Positions 6,169 through 15,362 are shown, numbered from the stretch's first letter. The stretch is 21,525 nucleotides of DNA from SIG565 sp045650565 (GCA_045650565.1 JAZRRG010000012.1:1-21525), one strand, 5' to 3'. Translations and numbers: made by a program. Notes: a model not told the origin generated them from the sequence alone.

Positions 6169-8430
6169 ATGCACGACAAACCAACGAAATCTATGATAAT
6201 GAGAATTTTCGTTTGTATGATAATAATTGTGGTTGTTGCGGCATCGGTTTCGGTGATTCGCCTTATTGATATTGCGGTAATAAACGGCGATAAATACCGA
6301 AATGAAGCGCTTGAGCAGCAGCTTTACGATACTCTTCTTGCGGCTCCAAGGGGCAATATTTACGACTCAAGTATGAACACCTTGGCGACAAGTACTACTG
6401 CTTGGACGGTTTACATAACACCAAACGGACTAACACGTGTAAAGGATGAAGCAAAGCGAGAAAGCATTAAAAATGCTATCGCCGATGGTCTCTCCTCAAT
6501 ACTCGAGCTAGATAGAGAAACGGTCTACGGTTATACCGAAAAAAACACCTATTATGTTATTGTTAAAAAGCAGGTTGATAAGGATGTAGCCGATAAGGTA
6601 AGGAAGTTTATTTCGGATAATTCTGACCTAAATTTAGCAAGTTATATTGGACTTGATGAAACCACAAAGCGTTATTATCCCAATGATAACTTAGCTTCGG
6701 TAGTGCTCGGCTTTGTAGGAAGCGATAATCAAGGGCTTTCGGGAATTGAGAGCTATTATGACACCTCTCTTACAGGTGTTTCCGGTAGAGTTGTAGCAGC
6801 AAAGAGTGCACAGGGTGTTAATATGCCCCTTACCTACGAACGAGTAGAGGAGGCAATACAAGGTAATTCTTTGGTGTTAACCATTGATAATTATGTTCAG
6901 TATGTTGCCGAAAAATATCTTGAAGAAGGCGTTATTGCAAACTCAGCACAGAGCAGAGGCGCCTGTATCATTATGAATGTTAACACAGGTGAGATATTGG
7001 CAATGGCTATAAAGGGCGATTTTGACCCTAATCAGCCGTTTGTTTTGTCGAGTGAAGACCAAGCAAAGCTTGATGAGGAAACCGATACCGACAAAAAATC
7101 GGAATTAAAGGCAAAGCTACAAAATTTGCAATGGAGAAACAAAGCGGTTTCCGATACCTATGAGCCGGGCTCGGTATTCAAGATAATAACTGCTTCAATG
7201 GCGCTAGAGGAAAACCTTGTAAACACAAATTCCACCTTTACCTGTGCTTATCATATAACGATTGCGGGGCAGGGGTATGACTGTCATAAAAAAGGCGGTC
7301 ACGGGACACAAAATTTGGTTGAAACAATGGTTAATTCCTGTAACCCTGCCTATATTATGATAGGTCAGTTAGTGGGCGGTTCAACTTTTTCAAAATACTT
7401 TGAAGCGTTTGGTTTGACCAAAAAAACAGGTATAGATTTACCTGGTGAATCAAATTCTGTTTATCACTCATCATCTAATATGGGACCTGTTGAATTAGCA
7501 TCATCATCCTTCGGTCAAACCTTTAAAATTACACCAATACAAATGATAACCGCAGCATCAGCTGCCGTTAACGGCGGATATTTAGTACAACCGCATTTGG
7601 TAAGTAAAATTCTTGACAGTGAGGGAAATATTGTAAAACTAACCGAGAACACCGTTAAGCGTCAGGTTATCTCACAAACCACCTCCGAAACAATACGCAC
7701 TATGATGGGCGCTGTTGTTTCAAAGAGCGCAAGTAAGAATATGTATGTTGCGGGCTACGCAACGGGAGGTAAAACAGGTACCTCGCAAAAGGTTGCCGAA
7801 AAATTAGAATCGGGTAGCGAGAAGGAGCTATATATCGCCTCATATCTTGCTGTTGCACCGATTGAAAAGCCCGAAATAGCCGTTTTGGTTATGATTGATG
7901 AACCTACGGCGGGGCAGTATTACGGCTCGGCTGTATCAGCGCCTATAGGTGCCGAAATTCTTGCTGAAATTTTACCGTATTTAGGTTACGAACCACATTA
8001 TACCGAGTCGGAACTTGCATCACTCTCAATTAGCGTTCCTAATGTAGTTGGCGAGGATGTATCGGTAGCAAAGGGTAGAGTTACGGCATCCGATTTGAGA
8101 TACAAAATCATAGGTAACGGTAGTAAGGTAGTAAGACAAATGCCATCCTCAACCGATTCGTTGCATTCGGGCGGCGTAGTAATTTTATACACCGAGGAAG
8201 CCGAGGGCGAAACAAGTAAGGTTAAGGTGCCAAATTTCAACGGCTTATCATTATCGTCCGCTAATGCAACTGCTACCAATAACGGACTAAACATTCAGTT
8301 TGCGGGAAATACTGCCTCCTCGGCGGTTGTGGCATACAAGCAAAGCATAGAGGCGGGCACCAATGTAGATACGGGTACCGTAGTTACGGTATATTTTAGA
8401 GACACAAGTGCCGATAACATAGCAGATTAA
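6169..8430 (+). CDS. spoVD: Class B penicillin-binding protein with PASTA domains (SpoVD/PBP2B-like)
   Basis: A 753-residue D,D-transpeptidase that crosslinks septal or spore-cortex peptidoglycan outside the membrane. An N-terminal membrane anchor (about residues 10-32) is followed by a dimerisation domain starting near APRGNIYD, then the transpeptidase domain with SVFK (catalytic Ser335, Lys338), SCN (390-392) and KTGT (535-538). Two C-terminal PASTA repeats follow (about 622-686 and 692-747), the second less typical. The strong AAGGAGG lies 10 bases before the ATG. Its place before murE is that of the division PBP (ftsI/pbpB) or of its sporulation paralogue spoVD. Sequence alone does not settle which, and with only one PBP in the cluster it may serve as the division enzyme. 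Confidence 0.92.
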   Translation: MHDKPTKSMIMRIFVCMIIIVVVAASVSVIRLIDIAVINGDKYRNEALEQQLYDTLLAAPRGNIYDSSMNTLATSTTAWTVYITPNGLTRVKDEAKRESIKNAIADGLSSILELDRETVYGYTEKNTYYVIVKKQVDKDVADKVRKFISDNSDLNLASYIGLDETTKRYYPNDNLASVVLGFVGSDNQGLSGIESYYDTSLTGVSGRVVAAKSAQGVNMPLTYERVEEAIQGNSLVLTIDNYVQYVAEKYLEEGVIANSAQSRGACIIMNVNTGEILAMAIKGDFDPNQPFVLSSEDQAKLDEETDTDKKSELKAKLQNLQWRNKAVSDTYEPGSVFKIITASMALEENLVNTNSTFTCAYHITIAGQGYDCHKKGGHGTQNLVETMVNSCNPAYIMIGQLVGGSTFSKYFEAFGLTKKTGIDLPGESNSVYHSSSNMGPVELASSSFGQTFKITPIQMITAASAAVNGGYLVQPHLVSKILDSEGNIVKLTENTVKRQVISQTTSETIRTMMGAVVSKSASKNMYVAGYATGGKTGTSQKVAEKLESGSEKELYIASYLAVAPIEKPEIAVLVMIDEPTAGQYYGSAVSAPIGAEILAEILPYLGYEPHYTESELASLSISVPNVVGEDVSVAKGRVTASDLRYKIIGNGSKVVRQMPSSTDSLHSGGVVILYTEEAEGETSKVKVPNFNGLSLSSANATATNNGLNIQFAGNTASSAVVAYKQSIEAGTNVDTGTVVTVYFRDTSADNIAD

Positions 8431-8440
8431 GAGGTAAAAG

Positions 8441-9868
8441 ATGAAACTATTTGAGCTTATTAAAACTGATAACGAAAAACTTAAAGACCTTGAAATAACA
8501 GGTATCTCCTGTAATTCAAATATGGTTGAAAAGGGCTTTATATTCGTTTGCATCAGCGGTTGGAATCTCGATGGTCACAATTTCGCTGCCTCCGCCATTA
8601 AAAACGGTGCGGCGGTAGTAATTTGTGAGCGTGATTTAGGTCTTGAAAATCAAATAATTGTTGAGGATACTCATAAGGCGTATTTTGAGGTTAGCGCTAA
8701 TTGGTTTTCAAATCCCGCAGATAAATTAAAGCTCATTGGAGTTACGGGCACTAACGGAAAAACATCGGTTACATATATGATTAAGGCGATTCTTGAAAAA
8801 GCAGGGAACAAGGTAGGACTTTTAGGCACAGTGCAAAATTTAATTGCCGATAAAGTAGTTCCTTCAAATAATACCACGCCAGATGCTTATGAAATGAACT
8901 ATCTGCTTAGTCTTATGGTTGAGGAGGGCTGCGAATATGCGGTTATGGAGGTTTCCTCACACGCTCTTGACCAAAAAAGAATATGCGGTGTGGAGTTTTG
9001 CGCTTCGGTATTTACCAATCTAACGCAAGACCATTTAGACTATCACTTGACAATGGATAATTATTTTGAAGCAAAATTAAAGCTGTTTAAAATGAGCAAG
9101 TGTGCCATTGTTAATCTTGATGACCCGTATGCTGAGCGTATTATGGAAAAAACCGACTGCAAAAAAATCACTTTTTCCCTAAATGACAACAGCGCAACAT
9201 ACACTGCAAAAAATTTAGAGTATTTTCCCGATAAAACAAAATACCAAATGGTTGGATACAATTTTATTAACAAAATGCGTGTATCCACCGGTGGAAAATT
9301 TACGGCGTATAACTCAATGTGTGCGGCAGCTGTAGCGCTCGAGCTTGGTATTTCGGCAGATATTATAAAAACTGCCTTAAGTGAAATACGAGGAGTGCCG
9401 GGCAGGGCGGAAATTGTTGAAACGGGGCGTGATTTTACCGTTATAATCGACTATGCCCATACCCCTGACGGTTTAGAAAACATTTTAATGAGTTTTAGAG
9501 AGTATAAAGACAGTCGGTTAGTAGTTTTGTTTGGGTGCGGTGGCGACCGAGACAAAACAAAGCGCCCCTTAATGGGCGAAAAGGCAGCGCAAATCGCTGA
9601 TTTTCTAATCGTTACAAGCGATAATCCGAGAAGTGAAGAGCCAATGAAAATAATCGAAGATATAATGGTAGGCGTAAAAAAACATAAAACACCCTATAAG
9701 GTTATTGAAAATAGGATAGAGGCAATAAATTTTGCGGTTGCTAATGCTCAAAAAAATGATATAATTGTATTAGCAGGTAAAGGACACGAGACCTACCAAA
9801 TTTTAAAAAACGAAACAATACACCTCGACGAACGAGAGGTAGTGGCAGAGGCATTAAAGGAGTTGTAA
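8441..9868 (+). CDS. murE: UDP-N-acetylmuramoyl-tripeptide synthetase, probably meso-DAP-adding
   Basis: A 475-residue Mur ligase that adds the third amino acid to UDP-MurNAc-L-Ala-D-Glu in the cytoplasm, using ATP. The ATP-binding loop GVTGTNGKTS is at residues 100-109. The substrate-recognition motif DNPR is at 394-397, where the Arg is the known mark of meso-diaminopimelate ligases; L-lysine enzymes such as that of Staphylococcus have DNPA. The wall is therefore predicted to contain meso-DAP. The start ATG follows GAGGTAAA and is ten bases after the PBP stop. It is followed directly by mraY, two bases on; the murF gene normally found in between is absent. Confidence 0.95.
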   Translation: MKLFELIKTDNEKLKDLEITGISCNSNMVEKGFIFVCISGWNLDGHNFAASAIKNGAAVVICERDLGLENQIIVEDTHKAYFEVSANWFSNPADKLKLIGVTGTNGKTSVTYMIKAILEKAGNKVGLLGTVQNLIADKVVPSNNTTPDAYEMNYLLSLMVEEGCEYAVMEVSSHALDQKRICGVEFCASVFTNLTQDHLDYHLTMDNYFEAKLKLFKMSKCAIVNLDDPYAERIMEKTDCKKITFSLNDNSATYTAKNLEYFPDKTKYQMVGYNFINKMRVSTGGKFTAYNSMCAAAVALELGISADIIKTALSEIRGVPGRAEIVETGRDFTVIIDYAHTPDGLENILMSFREYKDSRLVVLFGCGGDRDKTKRPLMGEKAAQIADFLIVTSDNPRSEEPMKIIEDIMVGVKKHKTPYKVIENRIEAINFAVANAQKNDIIVLAGKGHETYQILKNETIHLDEREVVAEALKEL

Positions 9869-9870
9869 AA

Positions 9871-10893
9871 ATGGTTGAATTATCGCCGATAATTGCAGCA
9901 ATAGTATCAATGGCGGTTTGTTGGGCATTGGGATACATAGTTATTCCATATTTGCACAAACTTAAATTCGGACAAACGATTTTAGATATTGGACCAAAAT
10001 GGCACGTTAACAAGCAGGGCACACCTACAATGGGTGGAATAATGATTTTTGCCGGTGTCACGGTTGGCATATTGGTTACCGTTTGCTATTCTATGTTTGC
10101 TAATGGTCGACTAGCATCAGAGCTTACCGTTCGCAGCAATGCACTGCGCTTTTTTGCGGGACTTTTGTTGGCGGTTGGTATGGGCTTTATTGGTTTTGTA
10201 GATGATTATATTAAGGTTGTTAAAAAACGTAATTTAGGACTTACTGCAAAACAAAAAACCTTCTTACAATTTTTGATTTCGGCGATATATTTAGTAATGC
10301 TTTATATGTCGGGTGTTACAACAACATGGCTTCCGTTTGTGGGTGATGTTTCGGTAGTTACGGGCTTTGGCTTGATTTTTTGGCCTATAGCATTATTCTT
10401 TATTTACGGCTTTACCAATGCAGTAAACTTAACTGATGGCATTGATGGTCTGGCATCAACCGTTACGATGATAGTTGCTTGCGCCTTTATGTTTATTTCC
10501 GGATATTTGGGAAATATCGGGTATAATGCCATTGCGGCGGCTTTTGCAGGTGCATGTGCCGGTTTCCTTTTGTGGAATGCACATCCAGCCAAGGTGTTTA
10601 TGGGAGACACCGGTTCAATGTTTTTAGGCGGTGCGGTTGTTGCATTTTCCTTTGGTATTGGCAGACCGATATTATTGATTTTTGCGGGTATCTTGTATAT
10701 TATCGAGGCGTTATCGGTAATTTTACAGGTTATTTGGTTTACAAAACGTGGTAAGCGTTTATTTAAAATGTCGCCCATTCATCATCACTTTGAACTGTCG
10801 GGTTGGCAGGAGGGCAAAATTGTTTTTGTCTTTTCGTTAATTACCTTTGCCGGTTGTGCGGTGGCAATATTACCGGTAGTATTAAATTTATAG
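9871..10893 (+). CDS. mraY: Phospho-N-acetylmuramoyl-pentapeptide transferase
   Basis: A 340-residue polytopic membrane enzyme that transfers phospho-MurNAc-pentapeptide to undecaprenyl phosphate, giving lipid I. It has about ten membrane helices. Catalytic and Mg-binding residues are present: the DD pair at 111-112 (VDDYIK), Asp189 in NLTDGIDGLA, MGDTGSMFLGG, and the HHH motif at 304-306 in PIHHHFELSGW. The ATG is two bases after the murE stop, with AAGGAG inside the end of murE, so the two are translationally close. It is the target of nucleoside antibiotics such as tunicamycin and muraymycin. Confidence 0.97.
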   Translation: MVELSPIIAAIVSMAVCWALGYIVIPYLHKLKFGQTILDIGPKWHVNKQGTPTMGGIMIFAGVTVGILVTVCYSMFANGRLASELTVRSNALRFFAGLLLAVGMGFIGFVDDYIKVVKKRNLGLTAKQKTFLQFLISAIYLVMLYMSGVTTTWLPFVGDVSVVTGFGLIFWPIALFFIYGFTNAVNLTDGIDGLASTVTMIVACAFMFISGYLGNIGYNAIAAAFAGACAGFLLWNAHPAKVFMGDTGSMFLGGAVVAFSFGIGRPILLIFAGILYIIEALSVILQVIWFTKRGKRLFKMSPIHHHFELSGWQEGKIVFVFSLITFAGCAVAILPVVLNL

Positions 10894-10902
10894 GAGTAAG
10901 TT

Positions 10903-12051
10903 ATGGCTGCAGAAAAGAAGAAAGAGGGAAAGCTTCGTATTTGGAACAACACGGGCAAGGTTGATATTACCTTTTTAAGTCTTGTTCTAATATTGCTGAC
11001 AATAGGACTAATTATGCTCTTTTCTGCGAGTTATGTATTTTCATACACATATTACGAGGATAGCTTTAGATTTATTTTTCAACAGGCGAAATATGCAGCC
11101 GGCGGTTTGCTGCTAATGTTTGTAACCGCTAATATTGATTATCATATCTATAGAAAATTCACCTGGCTTGTTTTGGCGGTTTCGATTGGTCTTTTAGCAT
11201 TCTTACTTGCAGTACCTCCTATGGTTTCGGGTATGGATGTTAAAAGATGGATTGCAATAGGCGGATTTAGCTTTCAGCCGTCCGAGATTGCAAAGTTTGC
11301 TATAATTTTAGTGTTTTCACATCTAATCGCATCTAACTATAAGCTAATGGGTAAATTTAAGTTTATTGCCTTACTTGTCGGAATTCTCGGCATTGTATGC
11401 GGTCTTGTTGTGGCTGAACCGCATATTTCAGCTACACTCCTAATCGGTACAATAGGTCTGATTATAATGATTGTTGGAGGCCTTAACTGGAAATATATCG
11501 TTGGCGGCTTGACTGTCGGCGGAGTTGGTGTTGTAGCACTGCTTTTGAGTGGTGTTATCGGCTACAGTAGTTCTCGTATTCAGTATTGGCTCGACCCTTG
11601 GTCAGATGCCTCGGGAAAGGGCTATCAAACAATACAGTCCCTATTGGCAATCGGCTCGGGCGGTATAATGGGTAGAGGACTCGGAAATTCAAGACAAAAG
11701 TTTTTATGGGTGCCCGAACCACATAACGATTTCATCTTTTCGATTGTTTGCGAGGAATTAGGACTCATAGGCGCAATAATTATTATTCTATTGTTTTGCG
11801 CACTGGTTTGGCGTGGCTTTACAATAGCACTAAAGGCACCTGATAAATTTGGATGCTTAATGGCGGTAGGTCTTACCTTCCAAGTAGGGCTACAGGCAAT
11901 TTTAAATATATTTGTTGTTACTAACACTATACCAAACACAGGTATTAGTTTGCCGTTCTTCAGCTACGGCGGTACCTCACTTATACTTTTACTGGCGCAA
12001 ATGGGTATGGTGCTTTCCATCTCACGTCAGTCAAATCTTAAAAAACTTTAG
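10903..12051 (+). CDS. ftsW: SEDS peptidoglycan glycosyltransferase FtsW/SpoVE
   Basis: A 382-residue SEDS-family protein with about ten membrane helices. SEDS proteins polymerise lipid II into glycan strands and work paired with a class B PBP, here most likely the PASTA protein encoded four genes upstream. Signatures include SGMDVKRWI, the FQPSEIAK motif, and the large loop with YWLDPWSDASGKGYQTIQS leading to GRGLGNSRQK and the conserved EPHNDFIFSI. The Shine-Dalgarno GGAG overlaps the mraY stop. FtsW (division) and SpoVE (sporulation) are close relatives; the dcw position next to murG fits both and I cannot separate them. RodA is less likely from context. Confidence 0.93.
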   Translation: MAAEKKKEGKLRIWNNTGKVDITFLSLVLILLTIGLIMLFSASYVFSYTYYEDSFRFIFQQAKYAAGGLLLMFVTANIDYHIYRKFTWLVLAVSIGLLAFLLAVPPMVSGMDVKRWIAIGGFSFQPSEIAKFAIILVFSHLIASNYKLMGKFKFIALLVGILGIVCGLVVAEPHISATLLIGTIGLIIMIVGGLNWKYIVGGLTVGGVGVVALLLSGVIGYSSSRIQYWLDPWSDASGKGYQTIQSLLAIGSGGIMGRGLGNSRQKFLWVPEPHNDFIFSIVCEELGLIGAIIIILLFCALVWRGFTIALKAPDKFGCLMAVGLTFQVGLQAILNIFVVTNTIPNTGISLPFFSYGGTSLILLLAQMGMVLSISRQSNLKKL

Positions 12052-12063
12052 AGAGGCGATACA

Positions 12064-13182
12064 ATGCATATTTTATTTGCAGGTGGCGGTACAGCGGGCC
12101 ACATAAATCCGGCACTCGCTATTGCGGGTGTTATAAGAGACCGACATCCCAATGCAAAAATCAGCTATATTGGCACCGCAAATAAGCTTGAGGCAAAGTT
12201 AGTGCCCGCAGCAGGTTATGATTTTTATACGATTGATGTTATAGGTCTTCAAAGAAAATTAACACCCAAAGGCATTGCACATAACATTTCGGCGGTAACA
12301 AAGGCGGTTACGGCTTCGGCTCGTGTGAGAAAACTCTTAAAAGAGTTAAAACCCGATGTAGTTGTAGGTACGGGCGGATATGTTAGCGGCCCAGTATTAA
12401 AACAGGCGCAACGGCTCGGCATTAAAACCGCTATTCATGAGCAAAATGCCTTTCCAGGAATTACCACAAAGATGTTAGCCGACGGTGCTGATTGTGTTAT
12501 GCTCGCATTTTCCGAGGCGGAAAAATATTTAAAGCTAAAAACAAAGCCGATTATTACAGGCAACCCCGTAAGAGAGAGTTTGCTTAAAGGTAATAGGGAG
12601 GATGCCCGTAAAAAATTAGCAATCGGTGATAAACCGCTAATTTTATCTTTCGGTGGCAGTTTAGGTGCCAGACCAATCAACGAGGCGGTTGCCGAGCTTA
12701 TTAAATGGCATAATGCTTCGGGAGAATTTTATCATATTCACGCAGCGGGTAAAAACGGATATGAGGCGATGTGCAACAGTTTAAAGGACATATCTCTTAA
12801 TCCGCAAATTGATGTAAAAGAATATATATATGATATGGACTTATGTATGGCGGCAGCCGATTTGGTTATCAGCCGTGCGGGTGCTATCACCCTTAGCGAA
12901 ATTCAGGTGTGTGGTAAGGCGGCAGTGCTTATACCCTCACCCTATGTTGCGGAAAACCACCAATTCCATAACGCTATGACGCTTAAAAATATAGGCGCAG
13001 CCGAGATAATTGAGGAAAAGGACTTATCGGGTAATAAACTGATAGAGACCGTCAAAGAGCTTTGTAGTGATAAAAATGCTCTTACAAAAATGGCATCGGC
13101 GGCGCTCGGCAGCGCTGTTATGAATGCTAACGAGAGAATTTATGAACAAATAATGATTTTATATAATCAGACAAAAAATTAG
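12064..13182 (+). CDS. murG: UDP-GlcNAc:lipid I N-acetylglucosaminyltransferase
   Basis: A 372-residue GT28-family glycosyltransferase that adds GlcNAc to lipid I at the inner membrane face, yielding lipid II. The N-terminal glycine loop FAGGGTAGHINPALA, the HEQNAFPG segment, the second-domain loop SFGGSLGARPIN and the UDP-GlcNAc-binding region SRAGAITLSEI are all present. The start ATG is preceded by GAGAGGCG and lies 12 bases after ftsW. It is normally followed by murB in many Firmicutes; here murA comes next after a 93-base gap with its own signals. Confidence 0.96.
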   Translation: MHILFAGGGTAGHINPALAIAGVIRDRHPNAKISYIGTANKLEAKLVPAAGYDFYTIDVIGLQRKLTPKGIAHNISAVTKAVTASARVRKLLKELKPDVVVGTGGYVSGPVLKQAQRLGIKTAIHEQNAFPGITTKMLADGADCVMLAFSEAEKYLKLKTKPIITGNPVRESLLKGNREDARKKLAIGDKPLILSFGGSLGARPINEAVAELIKWHNASGEFYHIHAAGKNGYEAMCNSLKDISLNPQIDVKEYIYDMDLCMAAADLVISRAGAITLSEIQVCGKAAVLIPSPYVAENHQFHNAMTLKNIGAAEIIEEKDLSGNKLIETVKELCSDKNALTKMASAALGSAVMNANERIYEQIMILYNQTKN

Positions 13183-13218
13183 ATTTTTGGGGTTAATAGA
13201 ACCTCTCAATAACACTTT

Positions 13219-13247
13219 TTGATACTCCACATAAAATAGAGTGTAAT
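13219..13247 (+). promoter_or_regulatory. Probable internal promoter of murA
   Basis: TTGATA (13219-13224), a 17-base spacer and TGTAAT (13242-13247) each match the sigma-A consensus at five of six positions. Transcription would start near 13254, giving a leader of about 22 bases before the murA ATG. Confidence 0.6.
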
Positions 13248-13271
13248 ATTCATTTTGTATATGTGGGGTAT
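13222..13271 (+). promoter_or_regulatory. Inverted repeat overlapping the murA promoter and ribosome binding site
   Basis: ATACTCCACATA (13222-13233) pairs with TATGTGGGGTAT (13260-13271) over 12 bp with one G-T wobble; a further AAAT/ATTT inner stem is possible. The right arm contains the GTGGGG that serves the murA start, and the left arm lies between the -35 and -10. It could be an RNA switch, an operator, or both. Confidence 0.55.
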
Positions 13272-13275
13272 TTAT

Positions 13276-14529
13276 ATGGCCAAGATATATATAAACGGTG
13301 GCAAACGTTTATTGGGTGAGGTTAAAATTCACGGAGCCAAAAACAGTGTATTACCGATACTTGCAGCAACACTGTTGTGTTCGGGCGAGAGTATTATACA
13401 CAATTGTCCGAAGTTATCTGATGTTGATGTTTCGATTAAAATACTTACAAATTTGGGTTGTAAATGCAGTCGTGAAGGGAATACGGTAACGGTAAATACC
13501 GATAATATAAGCGGTAATGAGATTCCCGATGACCTAATGCGAGAAATGCGGTCCTCCATTGTGTTTTTGGGGGCAATTATAGGCCGTACTCGAGGCGCCT
13601 TGGTTAGCAGCCCGGGTGGTTGTGAGTTAGGGCCAAGACCTATTGATTTACATATATCGGCTCTAAAACAGCTTGGTATCGAAATTGTAGAGGACCACGG
13701 ATACCTTAATTGTTCGGTGCCTGATAAACTACACGGTGCCGAAATTGATTTGTCGTTTCCAAGTGTTGGTGCTACCGAAAACATTATTTTGGCAGCTGCT
13801 TTATCCGAAGGCACTACTATAATTCACAATGCAGCACGAGAGCCCGAAATTAGCGACCTTGCTGATTTTCTAAATTCCGCAGGAGCTAAGATTTATGGTG
13901 CGGGTTCAGATAAAATAGTTATACACGGCGCCAAACGGCTTACTTCTGCCGAGCATACCGTTATCCCTGATAGAATTGCGGCGGCCACCTATATATCAGC
14001 CGCAGTGGCAACAAAGGGCGATATTACTCTAAAAAATATTATGCCGTCGCATCAGGTGTCGCTACTTAATATATTTAGGCAGTGTGGATGTGAGCTGTTG
14101 CCTAAAAATAATTTTCTTAGAATAAAAACAAATACAAGACCTCAGCGTATTCCTACAATCAGAACGATGGTCTATCCCGGTTTTCCAACCGATGCAGGAC
14201 CGCCCGTTATTGCAATGCTTGGCGTTGCTAAAGGCACTACAGTTTTTGTTGAGAGCATATTTCAAAACAGATTTAAATATATTGATGAATTAAAGCGGCT
14301 GGGTGCTAACATTAAAACACAGGGTAATGTTGCAGTAATTGAGGGTGTCGCACGGCTTTCGGGTGCAGGTGTAGAGTGTACTGATTTGCGTGGAGGTGCA
14401 GCACTTGTTGTTGCAGGTCTTGCGGCAGAGGGTACAACCCAAATCGATAAGATTTTCCATATTGATAGGGGATACGAATCTATCGAGGAGAATTTTAGAT
14501 TACTCGGAGCAGATATTAAAAGGGAATGA
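13276..14529 (+). CDS. murA: UDP-N-acetylglucosamine 1-carboxyvinyltransferase
   Basis: A 417-residue enolpyruvyl transferase that performs the first committed step of peptidoglycan synthesis, moving enolpyruvate from PEP to UDP-GlcNAc. Lys22 and Asn23 in GAKNSVLPILAA and the loop cysteine Cys116 in PGGCELGPRPIDLH are present. That Cys is the residue alkylated by fosfomycin, so this copy should be sensitive. I choose the ATG at 13276, seven bases after GTGGGG. An in-frame TTG at 13255 and ATG at 13261 would add residues not usual in the family and lie in a hairpin. Firmicutes often carry two MurA paralogues; this is the dcw-linked one. It occupies the place where many relatives carry murB. 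Confidence 0.95.
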   Translation: MAKIYINGGKRLLGEVKIHGAKNSVLPILAATLLCSGESIIHNCPKLSDVDVSIKILTNLGCKCSREGNTVTVNTDNISGNEIPDDLMREMRSSIVFLGAIIGRTRGALVSSPGGCELGPRPIDLHISALKQLGIEIVEDHGYLNCSVPDKLHGAEIDLSFPSVGATENIILAAALSEGTTIIHNAAREPEISDLADFLNSAGAKIYGAGSDKIVIHGAKRLTSAEHTVIPDRIAAATYISAAVATKGDITLKNIMPSHQVSLLNIFRQCGCELLPKNNFLRIKTNTRPQRIPTIRTMVYPGFPTDAGPPVIAMLGVAKGTTVFVESIFQNRFKYIDELKRLGANIKTQGNVAVIEGVARLSGAGVECTDLRGGAALVVAGLAAEGTTQIDKIFHIDRGYESIEENFRLLGADIKRE

Positions 14530-14533
14530 TTAA

Positions 14534-15340
14534 ATGAAACTAACCGAAAAAAAGGAAATTTTGTCCCGTGAAGAAATAAATAAAAGAAAACGCCGCCGTG
14601 CGAGAGCACGGTCGGCAGTTTTAACTATTTTCATTTTGCTAATCATTTCTATTGTTGGTTTTGTACTTGCACAAACGGTGCTTTTTCCAATTGATGCGAT
14701 AACGGTTGAGGGCAACGCTACGGTAACATCAGCCGAAATTATAAAGGCATCGGGCGTTTCGGTGGGGGACAAGCTTTTAACAGTATCTCAAAACAAGCTG
14801 AGTAAAAAAATAACGGTTGAGTATCCGTATGTAAAAACCGTATGCATTAAATATCCGTCCTTTAAAGAGCTAAGAATTGTGGTTACCGAAACCGAGGATG
14901 CATTTTGCTATAAGGTGGGGACAAGCTTTTTCACGGCTGACACTGATAATAAAATTCTATCTGAGGTATCTGAGCAACCTGAAAGCACAGTGCTTGTAAT
15001 ACAAAAAAATGAGATTGCTCCGCAGTGCGGATACACTCTTGCTTTGGCAAACGGCGAGTTTGAAACTGTTACCGATTTGTATAAATTTTTTGATAAAGCA
15101 AACATTGAGTTAAACACTCTAAATATCAGCAATATTGCCGCAGTCGAGTTAAAGGTCAAGGGGCGCTTTGTAGTATACTTGGGCTCTTTAAATGATTTAG
15201 AGGGAAAGCTTGAGCATCTAAAAGGTATGCTGCCCGAAATTGATGCCAAAAACGGTAGTGATATTACGGGCGAGATTGACCTTAGCGCCTGGAGCAGTTC
15301 TAAAAGAGAAGGATTTTTTAAACCCAAAACTCTTTCATAA
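14534..15340 (+). CDS. divIB: Cell division protein FtsQ/DivIB
   Basis: A 268-residue bitopic protein: a strongly basic cytoplasmic N-terminus (about 25 residues, with KRKRRRARAR), one membrane helix (about 30-50), then an extracytoplasmic POTRA domain beginning at FPIDAITVEGNATVTSAEI, and a beta domain. FtsQ/DivIB joins FtsL and FtsB/DivIC at the septum and regulates the SEDS-PBP synthase. Overall identity in the family is low; topology, POTRA pattern and position directly before ftsZ support the call. AGGGAA before the ATG overlaps the end of murA, four bases away. The gamma tail present in Bacillus DivIB is short or absent. No ftsA follows. Confidence 0.88.
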   Translation: MKLTEKKEILSREEINKRKRRRARARSAVLTIFILLIISIVGFVLAQTVLFPIDAITVEGNATVTSAEIIKASGVSVGDKLLTVSQNKLSKKITVEYPYVKTVCIKYPSFKELRIVVTETEDAFCYKVGTSFFTADTDNKILSEVSEQPESTVLVIQKNEIAPQCGYTLALANGEFETVTDLYKFFDKANIELNTLNISNIAAVELKVKGRFVVYLGSLNDLEGKLEHLKGMLPEIDAKNGSDITGEIDLSAWSSSKREGFFKPKTLS

Positions 15341-15362
15341 GCACAAATTATTCAAAAAAATA

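Noticed and set aside
13189..13205. Terminator after murG (GGGGTT-AATAG-AACCTC)
   Set aside because: The stem is only 6 bp with a wobble and the T run starts about ten bases later, so termination is unlikely.
13255..13275. TTG or ATG starts upstream of the murA ATG
   Set aside because: They place no ribosome binding site upstream and add residues before the conserved N-terminus. With the start at 13276, Lys22 and Asn23 fall at the standard numbering.
13329..13814. 161-residue minus-strand frame inside murA
   Set aside because: Antisense shadow of a conserved gene with no ribosome binding site. The same applies to the other long antisense frames in ftsQ, clpC and mraY.
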